Source: Candidatus Methanoperedentaceae archaeon HGW-Methanoperedenaceae-1 (GTDB taxonomy: Archaea; Halobacteriota; Methanosarcinia; Methanosarcinales; Methanoperedenaceae). Taken from it: a DNA stretch of 36,572 nt. Of this stretch, positions 35,503 to 36,572 are shown piece after piece. Below the pieces are notes generated by a model. It saw only the letters and a program-made list of their open reading frames with translations. It did no database searches and was not told the origin of the DNA. The stretch's first letter is position 1. Each line of letters starts with the position of its first letter. The stretch spans positions 1-36,572 of the forward strand of contig PGYG01000013.1 of the NCBI GenBank assembly GCA_002839545.1, written 5' to 3'. The translations under genes and the position numbers were made by a program.

Positions 35503-35572
35503 ATAGAATTCAACAGTCCGAAGGAGTTGATTGCTGAATTATTGAGATTAATAGAATATAACAGGAGGCGAA

Positions 35573-35956
35573 TTGATGAAATTAAAAGATGTTGAGATTA
35601 TGGTTATGAGTGATGACGAGTACGGCGAGCACCTGAACCAGTTGTTTGAAAGTGTAGGGGACGGGAAGATAACTGAGCCGGAACCTAATAAAATAATAGC
35701 CCGTAAAGCAGAGGATATCGGGAAGATATTAACAAATGAGCGTATCCGCCTGCTTCATATGATACGGGAAAAGAAACCGGATTCCATCAGTGAACTTGCA
35801 AGGATGTTGAATCGAAAAGAGCCGAATGTGCATAATGACATTACGTTCTTGAAAGGAATTGGCTTGCTTGAGATTAAGGAAAGCAAGAACCATGTCAAGA
35901 AAGTACCTGTTGTAGATTATGATGCATTGCATATAACAGTCCCGTTGACAGCTTAA
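35573..35956 (+). CDS. HTH transcriptional regulator (HVO_A0114/TumA-like), putative antitoxin
   Basis: ILTNERIRLLHMIREKKPDSISELARMLNRKEPNVHNDITFLKGIGLLEIKE winged-HTH pattern. Confidence 0.75.
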   Translation: MMKLKDVEIMVMSDDEYGEHLNQLFESVGDGKITEPEPNKIIARKAEDIGKILTNERIRLLHMIREKKPDSISELARMLNRKEPNVHNDITFLKGIGLLEIKESKNHVKKVPVVDYDALHITVPLTA

Positions 35957-35957
35957 C

Positions 35958-36572
35958 CTAATACTCACCCAGCTTCTTCTGCCCTTTCCCTGATTTCCCC
36001 AGAATCCTCCTGGAAGTCTCCCATGAACTCCTTGCAAATTCGGGCAGTTTCCCGTGTTCTGCAACCCATTTCTCAAGGAACATAATGGTTTTCGGGTCAG
36101 AAGGATAACCGCTTCCGATACTGACTCCTGCTTTTTTACCGATGTCCTTTACCAGCTCATCCCTCTTTACTTTAGCAAGAATGGATGCCGCAGCAACAAT
36201 AGGGTATTTATCATCTGCCCTGTGTTCTGACGTAATCTCAATACTGCCGCCGTATTTTTTCTTGATATTATCACCGAACCTGCCGGCATTAACATCAGCC
36301 GCATCCACAAAAGCATGGGTGGGTTTTAGTTTCTCAAGCACTTTCACATAACAGACAACCATTATCTCGTTCATGGTCATGACTTTCCGCAATTCGTCAA
36401 TCTGTGCTGCGCTGACCTCAAGAATAAAATACTTATCAGCAAGCTTCTTAATTCCCCATGAAATTTCCCCGCGTTGTTTAGCGGTAAGTTTCTTGGAATC
36501 CCGGACGCCAAGCCTGCCCAGTGCATCAAGTTTTCCCTCATCAATAAGCACCCCGCAAACGCACATCGGACC
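35958..36572 (-). CDS. rnhB: Ribonuclease HII, N-terminus truncated by window edge
   Basis: VRDSKKLTAKQRGE, HAFVDAADVN, ADDKYPIVAAASILAKVKRDE; the conserved GIDEAGRG start lies beyond the window. Confidence 0.92.
   Translation of the reverse strand, partial: GPMCVCGVLIDEGKLDALGRLGVRDSKKLTAKQRGEISWGIKKLADKYFILEVSAAQIDELRKVMTMNEIMVVCYVKVLEKLKPTHAFVDAADVNAGRFGDNIKKKYGGSIEITSEHRADDKYPIVAAASILAKVKRDELVKDIGKKAGVSIGSGYPSDPKTIMFLEKWVAEHGKLPEFARSSWETSRRILGKSGKGQKKLGEY

Noticed and set aside
1-36572. tRNA, rRNA or intact transposase genes
   Set aside because: No convincing tRNA cloverleaf, rRNA-like segment or DDE/HUH transposase ORF was recognised by eye.

Overview
The window is archaeal. Gene content (giant multiheme cytochrome c, COG1202-type helicase, archaeal TyrRS, Tsr3, carbamate kinase) suggests a Methanosarcinales / Ca. 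Methanoperedens-like genome; that assignment is inference, not a database result. Housekeeping and redox genes occupy ~1.4-6 kb and ~32.9-36.5 kb. At 6.4-17.5 kb lies a co-directional four-gene cassette: a 2596-aa cytochrome with 56 CXXCH plus 3 expanded motifs by hand count, a CARDB-like repeat protein, a tetraheme cytochrome and a small anchored protein. From ~17.7 to 32.8 kb there is a defence/toxin-antitoxin island. Its centre is a tightly packed five-gene minus-strand operon (28920 to 23921): Vsr-like nuclease, C5-cytosine methyltransferase, a dual-GHKL protein (Hsp90/MORC-type ATPase fused to a histidine kinase), a response regulator, and a caspase/CHAT-like (clan CD) putative protease. 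This is my best candidate for an undescribed system. Next to it, four diverged copies of a ~80-bp GC-rich repeat alternate with same-strand TA cassettes (relBE, broken PIN module, mazF-like, vapBC), giving a cassette-array layout. Other notable items: a 12-heme internal repeat in the giant cytochrome, a duplicated helicase 5' end, a frameshifted DUF2124-like gene, an in-frame amber in a PIN gene, and a new-looking tandem paralog pair.
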